Made by a program: the position numbers and the translations under genes. The notes below the pieces were generated by a model. That model saw only the letters and a program-made list of their open reading frames with translations. It did not search any database and was not told the origin of the DNA. This document shows positions 42,541-51,506 of a DNA stretch of 64,000 nucleotides, piece after piece. The stretch comes from Streptomyces sp. NBC_01231. GTDB taxonomy: Bacteria; Actinomycetota; Actinomycetes; Streptomycetales; Streptomycetaceae. Location: contig CP108521.1 in the NCBI GenBank assembly GCA_035999765.1, positions 10,354,001-10,418,000 of the forward strand, read 5' to 3'. Each line of letters opens with the position of its first letter. Within the stretch, counting starts at the first letter, position 1.

Positions 42541-44442
42541 ATGGCTGTTCCGATCAGAACCGCGGTCGCCACGCTCTGCGCCGGGCTGGTGGCCACCCTC
42601 CTCACGACCGTGCCCGCGCGGGCCGAGCAGGACCAGGGCTCCCGCGACCACGTCTGGGCCGTCTCGGCGGCGCCCCACGCACCCCGAGCGCGGATATCCC
42701 TGGACGACACCACCGGCACGCTCAGCCTCGCGGTGTCCCGCGACGGCCGTACGGTCATCGAGCCGTCGCCCGTCGGCATCGTCACCGAACAGGCCGACCT
42801 TTCCCAGGACTTGCGCTTCCTGCGCCGCAAGGACCGGCTGGTCGACGAGCGGTACCGGGCCAAGTCCGGCAAACGACTGGACCGCCGTGTCCGCATGAAC
42901 GAGACCCGGCTGTCGTTCGCCACCCCCGCCGGCGCCCGGCTCGACCTGGTCGTCCGCGCCTCCGCCGACGGCGTCGCCTACCGCTACGTCCTGCCCGCCG
43001 GGCACGGCGACGTACTCGGTGAGACCTCCGCGTTCAACCTGCCCGCGGACGCGGGCGCCTGGCTCAGCACCTACCGGGTCGACAACGAAGGCCAGTTCGC
43101 CCAGTACACCGCGGCGACCGCGCCCACCAACGCCTACTCTCCACAAGCGCTCTTCTCCACCCCCGGCGGGTACACCCTGCTCGCCGAGTCCGACCTCACC
43201 GGCAGCTACTCGGGGGGCCGGCTCGCCCACACCCAGGGCAGCGGCACCTACCGCATCCAGCTCGCCGACGAACGGGTCCGCGCCGACGGCCCTCTCGCCA
43301 CCTCCTGGCGGGCCATGGTGACCGGCGACCTCGCCACCGTGACCCGCTCCACCTTCACCGACGACCTCGCGCCCGCCTCCAAGGTCGCGAACTCCTCCTG
43401 GATCCGGCCCGGCACGGTGCTGTGGACCTGGCTCGCCGGCGGCAAGGAAGCCGGACAGAGCCTCGCGGCGCAGAAGGCCTACGTCGACTACGCCGCCGAA
43501 CGCAACTGGCCCTACGAGGCCGTCGACTCGGGCTGGTACTTCAAGAAGGACGAGTGGGACGTCACCGACCCCGACTGGCAGACCAACAGTTGGATGCCGG
43601 AACTCGTCGAGTACGCGCGCGCCAAGGGCGTCGGGATCATCGTCTGGATCCATCAGCGCGACCTCGACACACCCGAGGAACGCGCACAGTGGCTGCCCAC
43701 CCTGGAGCGGTGGGGCGTCAAGGGCGTCAAGATCGACTTCATGAACTCCGAGGCGCAGTCCATGCTCCAGTGGTACGACGCCATCCTCCCGGAGACCGCC
43801 GCCCACCATCTCCTGGTCGACTTCCACGGCTCCACGATCCCCAAGGGCATCCAGCGCACCTGGCCGCATGTGATGACCCTGGAGGGCGTCGGCGGTGAGG
43901 AGAAGCGGACCAACACCGCCGCCCATCTCACCACCCTGCCGTTCACCCGCAATGTCATCGGCTCCATGGACTTCACCCCGGGCGCCTTCCAACGCGTCGG
44001 CCTGCGCCCCAACTCCGACGCCGCCGAGGTCGGGCTCACCGTCGCCTACGAGTCGGGCCTGCAGATGTTCGCGGGCACTCCAGAGTCGTACGACGACCGG
44101 CCGCTCGCCCGGGACTTCTTCGACCAGGTCCCCGCCGCCTGGGACGACACCCGGCTGCTCGCCGGGGCTCCCGGCCAGGAGGCCGTCCTGGCCCGCCGCA
44201 GCGGCGACCGCTGGTTCCTGGGCGGGGTGTACGCCGGCGCCGCCCGTACGGCCGAAGTGCCGCTGTCCGTCGGCCCGGGACGTTGGCTGGTCGAGACGAT
44301 CCGGGACGGCGCCGACGGCCTCGTCCAGGACCGGCGGGTGCTGCGCGGCGGCGACACTCTCAGCGTCGATGTCGTCGGCAACGGAGGCTTCGCCGGGATC
44401 GCCTGCCCCTGGCGTCCGGGCGTAACGACCTGCTACCGCTGA
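42541..44442 (+). CDS. GH97 secreted glycoside hydrolase, retaining (alpha-galactosidase-like) type
   Basis: ATG with AGGAAAG 8 bp upstream; 633 residues. Signal peptide 1-28 (cleavage near ARAEQD). N-terminal beta-sandwich and a TIM barrel: VLWTWLAGGKEAGQSLAAQK, YEAVDSGWYF, GIIVWIHQRDLDTP, GVKGVKIDFMNSEAQSMLQW, VMTLEGVGGEE. In GH97 the retaining alpha-galactosidase branch uses an Asp at the KxDFM position, seen here as D399, with E448 as probable acid/base; the inverting alpha-glucosidase branch lacks that Asp. So alpha-galactosidase activity is favoured. Co-transcribed with GH95. Confidence 0.85.
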   Translation: MAVPIRTAVATLCAGLVATLLTTVPARAEQDQGSRDHVWAVSAAPHAPRARISLDDTTGTLSLAVSRDGRTVIEPSPVGIVTEQADLSQDLRFLRRKDRLVDERYRAKSGKRLDRRVRMNETRLSFATPAGARLDLVVRASADGVAYRYVLPAGHGDVLGETSAFNLPADAGAWLSTYRVDNEGQFAQYTAATAPTNAYSPQALFSTPGGYTLLAESDLTGSYSGGRLAHTQGSGTYRIQLADERVRADGPLATSWRAMVTGDLATVTRSTFTDDLAPASKVANSSWIRPGTVLWTWLAGGKEAGQSLAAQKAYVDYAAERNWPYEAVDSGWYFKKDEWDVTDPDWQTNSWMPELVEYARAKGVGIIVWIHQRDLDTPEERAQWLPTLERWGVKGVKIDFMNSEAQSMLQWYDAILPETAAHHLLVDFHGSTIPKGIQRTWPHVMTLEGVGGEEKRTNTAAHLTTLPFTRNVIGSMDFTPGAFQRVGLRPNSDAAEVGLTVAYESGLQMFAGTPESYDDRPLARDFFDQVPAAWDDTRLLAGAPGQEAVLARRSGDRWFLGGVYAGAARTAEVPLSVGPGRWLVETIRDGADGLVQDRRVLRGGDTLSVDVVGNGGFAGIACPWRPGVTTCYR

Positions 44443-44523
44443 GCAATTGGGATTCCCATGTCACAACTCGCCGAGCTGTCCCGTCGTAGAGGTGTATCCG
44501 CCCACAACGGCAAGGAGTGCACC

Positions 44524-45000
44524 ATGGAAGCCCGACTGAACCTCTTCGGCAGCCCGCTCGCAGCCAAGACCCTGAAGCACCTGACCGCGGCGGGCAAGGT
44601 GATCGCCGCGGACTCGACGCTGCCGTCCGCGACCCAGGACCTGGTGCTGCTCCGGGCCAGTCAGATCAACGGCTGCGGCTTCTGCACCGACATGCACACC
44701 AAGGACGCCGTGCACGCCGGGGAGACCTCGGTGCGGCTCAACCTGGTCGCGGCCTGGCGGGAGGCCACGGTCTTCACCGACGCCGAGCGCGCCGCCCTGG
44801 AGCTGACGGAGCAGGGAACGCGCATCGCCGACGCGGCCGGCGGGGTCCCGGACGAGGTCTGGGCGAACGCCGCCAAGCACTACGACGAGGAGCAGCTCGT
44901 CGCTCTGGTGTCGCTCATCGCCCTCATCAACTCCTTCAACCGCCTGAACGTCATCGTCCAGCAGCCGGCCGGCGACTACCAGCCCGGCCAGTTCGGATAA
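44524..45000 (+). CDS. AhpD-like/carboxymuconolactone decarboxylase-family protein
   Basis: The start chosen is the ATG giving MEARLNLFGSPLAAK, with AAGGAG 6 bp upstream; 158 residues. The signature LLRASQINGCGFCTDMHTKD contains the CxxC-x3-H motif. Its closest relative in the window is at 7203-7712, but the two share only the family pattern. Probably peroxide or thiol-disulfide chemistry; substrate unknown. Confidence 0.88.
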   Translation: MEARLNLFGSPLAAKTLKHLTAAGKVIAADSTLPSATQDLVLLRASQINGCGFCTDMHTKDAVHAGETSVRLNLVAAWREATVFTDAERAALELTEQGTRIADAAGGVPDEVWANAAKHYDEEQLVALVSLIALINSFNRLNVIVQQPAGDYQPGQFG

Positions 45001-45080
45001 CTCGGCCGACGACGACGACGACGACGACCGGCTGGCTGGCCGGCCGGTCCGCCGGTATCACCCGACACCGGCGGCAGCGC

Positions 45081-45115
45081 ACGCCCCGGGCACCGCTCGA
45101 CGGTGCCCGGGGCGT
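45081..45115. terminator. Strong hairpin terminator
   Basis: A perfect 15-bp inverted repeat (ACGCCCCGGGCACCG at 45081-45095, complement at 45101-45115) with a 5-nt loop CTCGA. It lies 80 bp after the AhpD-like gene. The rest of the 338-bp gap to the next gene contains no gene and a less GC-rich stretch near 45235-45260, which may be promoter sequence. Confidence 0.9.
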
Positions 45116-45338
45116 TGGCCTGCTCACCCGTGGGTGCGACTGACGCGTCCGGCGGGCCTGTTGTGCCAAGGGCGCCGGCCTGGCCGTACACCGACATCCG
45201 CACGGTCGCTTCACACAAGACACACCAACCCCTCCCTAAGCTTTATGTTTCAAGCGTTACGCTCACCGGCACGAGTGGCCGAGGACGGCGCCTCCATCAC
45301 GGCACTCGCATCCCCCACAGCTTCACAGGAGGCTCGGC

Positions 45339-46445
45339 GTGCGTGACGGCGACGTAGTAGTGATCGGCGGCGGTTATGCCGGCGTGCGTTTGGCGAAACG
45401 ACTGGACGGGACGGCGCGGGTCACACTGGTGGATCGTAAGGAGATCTTCTTCCACCGCATCGCCTCCCTGCGCGCCGGTGTGCGCCCGGAGTGGACCGCG
45501 ACCCCATTCATCCCGTACGACCGGCTGCTGCGTAACGGGCGAGTGGTCGCGGGCAAAGCCATCCGTATCGACACCGCCGGGCGGCAGGTCGTGCTGGCCA
45601 CGGGCGAACGCCTCCCGTACGACGTCGTGGTGATCGCCACCGGCGCGGACTACCCCGAACCGGCCCGCTTCACCGGCACCACCGCCGAGGAGGCGGCCAA
45701 GTCGTTCGCCGGACACCAGCGGAGCATCGCCGGCGCCGAGCACGTCCTCGTCGTCGGCGGTGGGCCCTCCGGCGTCGAGCTCAGCGCCGAGATCCGGCTG
45801 GCCCGGCCGGACGCCCGGGTCACCCTCGCCCACGCCGGGCCGGCGCTCCTCGAGGTCACAGGCAGCGCACGGGCCGGGAACAAGGCCCGTGCCTGGCTGG
45901 AGTCCCACGACGTGGACGTGCGGCTCGACTCCTTCATGTCCCCGGGCCACACCTTCGGTACGTATCGCGACGCCCGCGGAAACGTCATCGAGGCCGACCT
46001 CTCCTTCTGGGCGACCGGCACCACCCCCAACACGCTCTGGCTGCGTCTGGCCGGGCACGGCGACTGGCTGAACCCGAGCGGGCAGGTGAAGGTCGACCGG
46101 ACCCTCCGGGTCCACGGACGGCAGGACGTGTTCGCGGTCGGGGACGTGAACGACGCCGCCGAGCTCAAGATCACCCCAGTCGCACTCGCCCAGGCCGACC
46201 TCGCGGCCTGGAACATCCGCGCCCACCTGCAGAGTTCCGGCAAGCACCGCAAGGAGCCCCGCTTCTACCGGCCCATCCACCGCACCCCGCTCATCGTGCC
46301 GTTCGGCCCCTCCGACGGGGTGACCATGATGCCCGTTCCCGGTGGCGAAACCGCGGTCCTGGGCTCTCGCACCAGCACCCTCGGCAAGGCGAAGACCCTG
46401 CTGACTCCGTACATGAGACGGCAACTCGGATACAGCGCGGCCTGA
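45339..46445 (+). CDS. FAD-dependent NAD(P)H oxidoreductase, NDH-2/AIF (FSP1)-like
   Basis: GTG start with CAGGAGG 6 bp upstream; 368 residues. The N-terminal FAD fold is DVVVIGGGYAGVRLAKRLDG, the second nucleotide fold is EHVLVVGGGPSGVELSAEIR, and the FAD-site motif is DVFAVGDVNDAAELK. These match NADH dehydrogenase-like/FSP1-type quinone oxidoreductases, which pass electrons from NAD(P)H to quinone at the membrane. Substrate quinone is inferred. Terminators flank the gene, so it is monocistronic. Confidence 0.87.
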   Translation: MRDGDVVVIGGGYAGVRLAKRLDGTARVTLVDRKEIFFHRIASLRAGVRPEWTATPFIPYDRLLRNGRVVAGKAIRIDTAGRQVVLATGERLPYDVVVIATGADYPEPARFTGTTAEEAAKSFAGHQRSIAGAEHVLVVGGGPSGVELSAEIRLARPDARVTLAHAGPALLEVTGSARAGNKARAWLESHDVDVRLDSFMSPGHTFGTYRDARGNVIEADLSFWATGTTPNTLWLRLAGHGDWLNPSGQVKVDRTLRVHGRQDVFAVGDVNDAAELKITPVALAQADLAAWNIRAHLQSSGKHRKEPRFYRPIHRTPLIVPFGPSDGVTMMPVPGGETAVLGSRTSTLGKAKTLLTPYMRRQLGYSAA

Positions 46446-46478
46446 GCCGCCGAACGCGGAGATCGCGTCGTACAAAAC

Positions 46479-46521
46479 CCCGGGGACGGTCCAGCGCACG
46501 GAGCGCAGGACCGTCCCCGGG
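46479..46521 (+). terminator. Hairpin terminator after the FAD oxidoreductase
   Basis: A perfect 14-bp inverted repeat (CCCGGGGACGGTCC at 46479-46492, complement at 46508-46521) with a 15-nt loop, 34 bp after the stop codon. The rest of the gap to 46756 contains no gene that I can support. Confidence 0.88.
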
Positions 46522-46756
46522 CGTGTTGTCCGGCGCCGAAGCCCGTGGCGCTGGTGCTATGGAACGACGTGCCGTAGGCCCGCGCGCCGGTCGGCTGTAG
46601 CCGGGGCGGGGACCTGGACAGACCCCGGCTCGCTCATACCGCGGTCACGAGACTCGTCGGCGTCATCGACGACACCGTGGTCGATGGCCCGGCGCCTCCC
46701 GTGTCCCGGGATCGAGCAGGGGCGACCACACGCCCGTCGCCCATCGCCGGTCATGG

Positions 46757-47623
46757 TCAGCCGATGCACACCACGAGCAGGCACAGCTGCGTCGGCGATG
46801 TGGACGCCGGGGCGGGATTCGCCTGGGAGGAGTCCGAGCCCGTGCCCGCGGTGGGCGCGGACGTCGACGGCTGCTCCGTCGCCGTCTCGGCGGTAGGGGT
46901 GGCGTCGGGGACCGTGGTCTCGGGGGTCGGTGTCGTGCTCTGCGTCCGCGGCCTCGACGTGGTGACCGGACGGGGCGGCGCGGCGGGGTCCGGCCGATCG
47001 ACCGACCTGGTCGTGCGGGACGGGGTCGAGAGGGACTGCTCCCGCGGCTCGTTGGTGACCGGTCGCTCCGCCTCGGGGGTGGTGGGTGACGACCGCTGAA
47101 GGGTGGGCGGTGTCGACACCGGACGGGCGTGCACGGGTGCCTGCTTCTCCGCGGCGCCCATCGTCCTGTCGTCGGGCGCGGCGGCCGCCTGGGGCTGGGC
47201 GGTGGAGCCCCGGTTCATCGCGCTGATGGTCAGGCCGCCTCCGACGAGTGCGACGGCGGTCGCGACCACGGCCCGACGCTGGTTCTTCTTCCAGCGAGCC
47301 CGTTGGCGGCGGCGGGCCGCCCGCCCCTCCCCGGTGGGCGGACCGCCGTCGACATCGGCGGACGGGGCGGTGTACGGGGCCGTGTTCGCGCCTGCCTCGA
47401 GCTCTGCCTCGTCACGTTTGGTCTCGTCGAACCACGGGTCGGAGCCCGCGGACTCTGCTGCGTACGCCGTGCCGGCTGCGTCACCGGTCATCGCCCACGA
47501 GCCCGGGGCCAGGCCGATGCGGCCGTCGACGAAGGTCGGAGCGATGTCGGGGGCGTAGGCACCGCACCCGGGACACATCAGGGCACCGTTGAGGTGCCGA
47601 CGACACGAGGAGCAGTAGTCCAT
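46757..47623 (-). CDS. Zinc-ribbon SCO2400-like membrane protein
   Basis: The start chosen is the ATG giving MDYCSSCRRHLNG, with AGGAAGAG upstream; a longer frame has no site. 288 residues. The N-terminal ribbon has two CxxC pairs (CSSC and CPGC) followed by GAYAPDIAP, the layout of a Streptomyces family named after SCO2400. A basic stretch (RAARRRQRARWKKNQRRAVV) precedes one membrane segment (VATAVALVGGGLTISAM), and the remaining about 130 residues are a Pro/Thr/Ser-rich extracellular stalk. Function unknown. Confidence 0.78.
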   Translation of the reverse strand: MDYCSSCRRHLNGALMCPGCGAYAPDIAPTFVDGRIGLAPGSWAMTGDAAGTAYAAESAGSDPWFDETKRDEAELEAGANTAPYTAPSADVDGGPPTGEGRAARRRQRARWKKNQRRAVVATAVALVGGGLTISAMNRGSTAQPQAAAAPDDRTMGAAEKQAPVHARPVSTPPTLQRSSPTTPEAERPVTNEPREQSLSTPSRTTRSVDRPDPAAPPRPVTTSRPRTQSTTPTPETTVPDATPTAETATEQPSTSAPTAGTGSDSSQANPAPASTSPTQLCLLVVCIG

Positions 47624-48277
47624 CTGGCTCTTCCTGGGTTGACTGCGCCGCGACCCGCTCGGGCCACGAACTGACACGTTCGTACGAAGGATGGAACGGC
47701 AGTCACGCTATCCAGGCTTTCGAAAGGCCAAGTGCAGCCTGTGTGATGCTCCTGCGCAGATTCGCCGACTCGCGCATATCCGGCCCGGACCGCAACCCAC
47801 TGCCGGGTCGGCGCGCACGGCCCCGCCGCTGCCGCCTACGCGGCCCGCGGTGAAGAGGGTGAAGAGGGGACGGGTACGGCCCGTTCGCGTGTCGTCCTCC
47901 TCAACAGGCCTTACTCGGCACTCCGTTGGGAAGGGGGTCGGGTATCGGCCAAGCCTTTCGTCTCGGGGGCGACCAGAAACCGCCGTATACGCACCGGCCG
48001 ACCGACACCTGCTTCAGCGTGACGTGCTTGATCGCGACACAAAATCCCCCACCCTCGCACCGGCGTCAAGAGCGGTACCCGAACCCGTCGGCGGCCGTCC
48101 GGCCGCGGAACGAGAGGGGAGGGTCCTGGCCGACGCGTCTGCCGACATTCGGTTCCCGGCGAGGGTGCTTCCCGCACCGGCTCCCCACCTGCGGGGACAT
48201 CGAAGATGACCGCTTTTGCGGAGGCGTGCGACGGGATGCTGACTGAAACCTGTGTGAAACAAGGTCTTGTCGCTGGC
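47624..48277. other. Intergenic region without a recognisable gene
   Basis: About 650 bp before the sugar-transport operon. Frames on both strands are open for 90-170 codons but are Arg/Pro-rich with no domain. The last 100 bp, approaching the ROK-type site, is less GC-rich and is the probable promoter. Confidence 0.5.
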
Positions 48278-48298
48278 TTAAAACGAGGGTTAGTTTAA
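48278..48298. promoter_or_regulatory. Candidate ROK-family operator upstream of the sugar operon
   Basis: The site reads TTAAAAC, 8 bp, GTTTAA: nearly complementary AT-rich arms, standing out from the GC-rich surroundings. ROK repressors of the XylR/NagC type bind such paired TTA/TAA arms. It lies 73 bp upstream of the lipoprotein gene, whose operon ends with a ROK gene. Confidence 0.5.
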
Positions 48299-48370
48299 CC
48301 GCCATTCGAAGTCCGACGTGATCGTCGGACGGCTTCCGGGCGTGTGCGTGCTTCACGGAAAGGCAGTGCC

Positions 48371-49657
48371 ATGACGCTTGACAGAGCGCGGTTTTCGCGA
48401 CGGGGTTTTCTGGGCCTAGGAGTCGCGGCGGGCGTCATCACGCTCACGGCGTGCGGCTCCAGCGCGGGTTCGAGCGACGACCCCCTGGTGATGACGGTGT
48501 GGGGCGGCGAGACCGACCGGGCCACGTACCAGAAGCGCATCAACCTGCTGGTGAAGAAGTACCCCGACCTGAAGGTCAAGCTCCAGCTGATCCCGGTGGA
48601 CTCGTACCCGCAGAAGGTGCAGACGATGATCGCGGGCGGCAAGGGCCCGGACATCATGCAGGTCGCGGAGAACGTCAACGTCTACTCGAGCAAGAACCAG
48701 CTCAGGCCGCTCGACGACCTCGCCAAGAGCGCGGGGCTGGACCTGTCGCAGCGGTTCGGGACGATCGGGTCGCTCTACTCCTACGAGGACAAGGTCTACG
48801 CGATACCGGACCGTTCCGGCGCGATGATCGTCTACTACAACAAGACCCTGTTCGACAAGAAGGGCATCAAGGCGCCCACGGCCGAGTGGACTTGGGACGA
48901 CGCCCTCGACGCGTTCAAGGAGCTGACGGAGAAGGGCAAGACCTGGGGCTACGGCGGCGCGGGCTGGTGGCCCCAGTGGTGGAGCCTGGCGTACCAGAAC
49001 GGTGGCGCGATCATCGACGCCGACGGGAAGCCGACGGCGGACAGCGACGAGGTCGTCGAGGCGCTGCAGTGGGTCGGTGACCTGACCTTCAAGCACGGCG
49101 TGGTGCCGACGAAGGCGCAGTACGCCGACATGGGCACGGACGTCGGCGGCGACCAGGCCTTCGCGGCCGGCACGGTAGCGGTCAACGCCACCGGGTTCTG
49201 GGCCATCGCCGGCCAGGCGCAATCCAAGTTCGAGTGGGACATCGCGCCGATGTGGCGCGGCAAGAAGCAGGCCGTGTCCTCCTTCGGTAGCGGTCTCGCC
49301 ATCTCCCGCACCGCGAAGAACCCGGACAACGCCTTCAAGGCGATCGACTTCCTTACTTCGCCCGCACCTCAGCAGCAGATCATCGCCGCCGCCGAGGACG
49401 TGCCCGCCAACCTCGAGGTGCAGAAGAGCGAGGCGTTCCTCAAGCCGGCGTGGATGAAGACGAAGGTGGACATGGGCGTGTTCGCCGAGTCCAGCGAGTT
49501 CCTCTTCAAGGCGCCGTTCATCCCCGAGTGGAACGAGATGCTCGCGGCGATCGACACGGCGACGGCCGACTTCTGGCTCGGCAAGGAGAAGAGCGCCAAG
49601 AAGGCGCTCACCGCACTGCAGAAGAACCTCGAGTCCATCATCAAGTCCGCTGGGTGA
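48371..49657 (+). CDS. ABC transporter sugar-binding lipoprotein
   Basis: The start chosen is the ATG giving MTLDRARFSRRGFLGLG, with GGAAAGG 6 bp upstream; 428 residues. The signal has a twin-arginine motif and a lipobox LTAC with C28 as lipid-attachment site, so it is a Tat-exported lipoprotein. The rest follows the family-1 extracellular solute-binding pattern: MTVWGGETDRATYQKRINLL, GGKGPDIMQVAENVNVY, IPDRSGAMIVYYNKTLFDKK, NPDNAFKAIDFLTSP. It captures an oligosaccharide for the two permeases that follow. The adjacent GH35 gene suggests a beta-galactoside. Confidence 0.9.
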   Translation: MTLDRARFSRRGFLGLGVAAGVITLTACGSSAGSSDDPLVMTVWGGETDRATYQKRINLLVKKYPDLKVKLQLIPVDSYPQKVQTMIAGGKGPDIMQVAENVNVYSSKNQLRPLDDLAKSAGLDLSQRFGTIGSLYSYEDKVYAIPDRSGAMIVYYNKTLFDKKGIKAPTAEWTWDDALDAFKELTEKGKTWGYGGAGWWPQWWSLAYQNGGAIIDADGKPTADSDEVVEALQWVGDLTFKHGVVPTKAQYADMGTDVGGDQAFAAGTVAVNATGFWAIAGQAQSKFEWDIAPMWRGKKQAVSSFGSGLAISRTAKNPDNAFKAIDFLTSPAPQQQIIAAAEDVPANLEVQKSEAFLKPAWMKTKVDMGVFAESSEFLFKAPFIPEWNEMLAAIDTATADFWLGKEKSAKKALTALQKNLESIIKSAG

Positions 49658-49668
49658 CCGGCGTGGCC

Positions 49669-50568
49669 ATGTCGAAGCGGCGGCGCCGTGAGGCGCTCTG
49701 GTTCTACCTGTTCGTCTCACCGTGGGTGATCGGCTTCGTCGCGTTCCTGCTCGGACCGATGATCTCGTCGATCTATCTCTCGATGACGGACTGGGACTCC
49801 TTCACCCCGCCCAAGTGGGTCGGTCTGGACAACTACGTCAAGCTGCTGACCGAGGACCCCGTGTTCTGGAAGGCACTCGGCAACACCCTGCACTACGCGG
49901 CGGTATCCGTCCCGCTCAGCCTGTTGGTCGGGCTGTGGTTGGCGAACCTGCTCAACAAGCAGGTCCGTGCCCGCAAGCTGTTCCGCACCCTGATCTACCT
50001 GCCGACGCTGGTACCCCTGGTCGCCGCGTCGATGGCCTTCCGGGTGGTGCTCGCGCCGTCGGGTCCGCTCAACGACGTGCTCGGGTGGGTCGGAATCTCC
50101 GGGCCGCAGTGGCTGCTTGACCCGAGCTGGGTGAAGTACGCGCTGATCCTGCTGTCGGTGTGGAGCGCCGGCAGCGCCACCGTCTTGCTGCTCGCCGCCA
50201 TGAAGGGCATTCCGCGGGAGCTGTACGAGGCGGCCGAGATCGACGGCGCCGGCCCGGTACGGCAGTTCTGGAGCATCACGGTGCCCCAGCTGACGCCGGT
50301 CATCTTCTTCAACCTGGTGATGGGGCTGATCGCGGCGTTCCAGATCTTCTCCCAGGTGTACATCCTCACCCCGAAGGCGCAGCAGCCCGGCACCTACAAC
50401 GCGAGTCAGACCACGGTGCCGTACCTCTTCGACCAGGCCTTCTCCTACTACCACATGGGCTACGCGTCGGCGATCTCGTGGCTGCTGTTCGCCGTGATCC
50501 TGGTGTTCACCCTGGTGGCCTTCCGCACCACCCGCCGCTGGGTGTTCTACGAGACCGAGGTGAAGTGA
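49669..50568 (+). CDS. ABC transporter permease (MalF-type)
   Basis: The start chosen is the ATG giving MSKRRRREALWFYLFVSPWV; GTG codons at 49654 and 49663 are in frame, and the first overlaps the previous stop. 299 residues with six membrane segments. The cytoplasmic EAA loop EAAEIDGAGPVRQFWSITVP binds the ATPase. No ATPase gene is in the operon; in streptomycetes the shared MsiK ATPase serves such carbohydrate systems. Confidence 0.9.
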   Translation: MSKRRRREALWFYLFVSPWVIGFVAFLLGPMISSIYLSMTDWDSFTPPKWVGLDNYVKLLTEDPVFWKALGNTLHYAAVSVPLSLLVGLWLANLLNKQVRARKLFRTLIYLPTLVPLVAASMAFRVVLAPSGPLNDVLGWVGISGPQWLLDPSWVKYALILLSVWSAGSATVLLLAAMKGIPRELYEAAEIDGAGPVRQFWSITVPQLTPVIFFNLVMGLIAAFQIFSQVYILTPKAQQPGTYNASQTTVPYLFDQAFSYYHMGYASAISWLLFAVILVFTLVAFRTTRRWVFYETEVK

Positions 50569-51506
50569 TGGCGACCGTCGTATCCGCCGCCGCTCCGCAA
50601 CAGCAGCAGGGTTCCAAGCGTCAGGGCGACCCAAGGCGCGCCGGCGGCGCGCCCCGCGTCCTGCGGGTGTTCCGGGCGACACCGTTCACCTACGCGACCC
50701 TGATCGTGGTGTCCGCGCTGCTCTCGACACCGTTGATCTTCGCCGTGTCGATCGCGCTGTCGAGCGACCACACGGTGACCACGAACACGTTCACGATCCT
50801 CCCGCACGAGTTCCACTGGCAGAACTTCACCAAGGTGTTCGGCACCGATCTGCCGATGGGCCGGTTCCTGATCAACTCGCTGATCATCTCGGTGGGTTCG
50901 GTCATCGGCCAGATGGTGTCGAGCGGACTGGTCGGCTACGCGTTCGCGCGCCTTCGGGCCCCCGGGAAGAACGCCCTGTTCCTCGTCGTCATCGCGACGA
51001 TGATGATCCCGACACAGATCACGATGATCCCGCAGTTCATCCTGTTCAAGGACCTGGGCTGGGTGAACACCTACTGGCCGCTGATCGTGCCCAACTTCTT
51101 CTCGAACGCCTTCAACGTCTTCCTTGTGCGGCAGTTCGTGTCCCGCCTGCCCAGCCAGCTCGACGAGGCCGCCATGGTGGACGGGCTCGGGTTCTTCGGC
51201 ATCTACCGGCGCATCATGCTCCCGATGCTGTGGCCCGTGCTGATCGCGATCGGCATCTTCACCCTGACATTCTCCTGGGGTGACTTCATGGGGCCGTTGA
51301 TCTACCTCAACGACGAGTCGCAGATGCCACTGGCGCTGGGCGTGCAGTACATCACCACCACGGCGGTGGCCGGCCAGCCGCCGCCATGGAACCTGGTGAT
51401 GGTCGGCTCGATCCTGCTCACGCTTCCGATGATCGCCGTCTACTACCTCGGCCAGCGGTACCTGTACGAAATGGACATCAGCAGCGGAAGCGCGGGGGTC
51501 AAGTGA
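50568..51506 (+). CDS. ABC transporter permease (MalG-type)
   Basis: The ATG overlaps the preceding stop codon by one base, so translation is coupled. 312 residues: a Gln/Pro-rich N-terminus and six membrane segments, with the EAA loop EAAMVDGLGFFGIYRRIMLP. It pairs with the upstream permease to form the channel. Confidence 0.9.
   Translation: MATVVSAAAPQQQQGSKRQGDPRRAGGAPRVLRVFRATPFTYATLIVVSALLSTPLIFAVSIALSSDHTVTTNTFTILPHEFHWQNFTKVFGTDLPMGRFLINSLIISVGSVIGQMVSSGLVGYAFARLRAPGKNALFLVVIATMMIPTQITMIPQFILFKDLGWVNTYWPLIVPNFFSNAFNVFLVRQFVSRLPSQLDEAAMVDGLGFFGIYRRIMLPMLWPVLIAIGIFTLTFSWGDFMGPLIYLNDESQMPLALGVQYITTTAVAGQPPPWNLVMVGSILLTLPMIAVYYLGQRYLYEMDISSGSAGVK

Noticed and set aside
42064..43992. Minus-strand open frame of about 640 codons
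   Set aside because: Antisense shadow of the GH95/GH97 genes; no recognisable domain.
47691..48209. Plus-strand frame of 172 codons before the sugar operon
   Set aside because: Sequence is Arg/Pro-rich without domain, and no ribosome site was seen.
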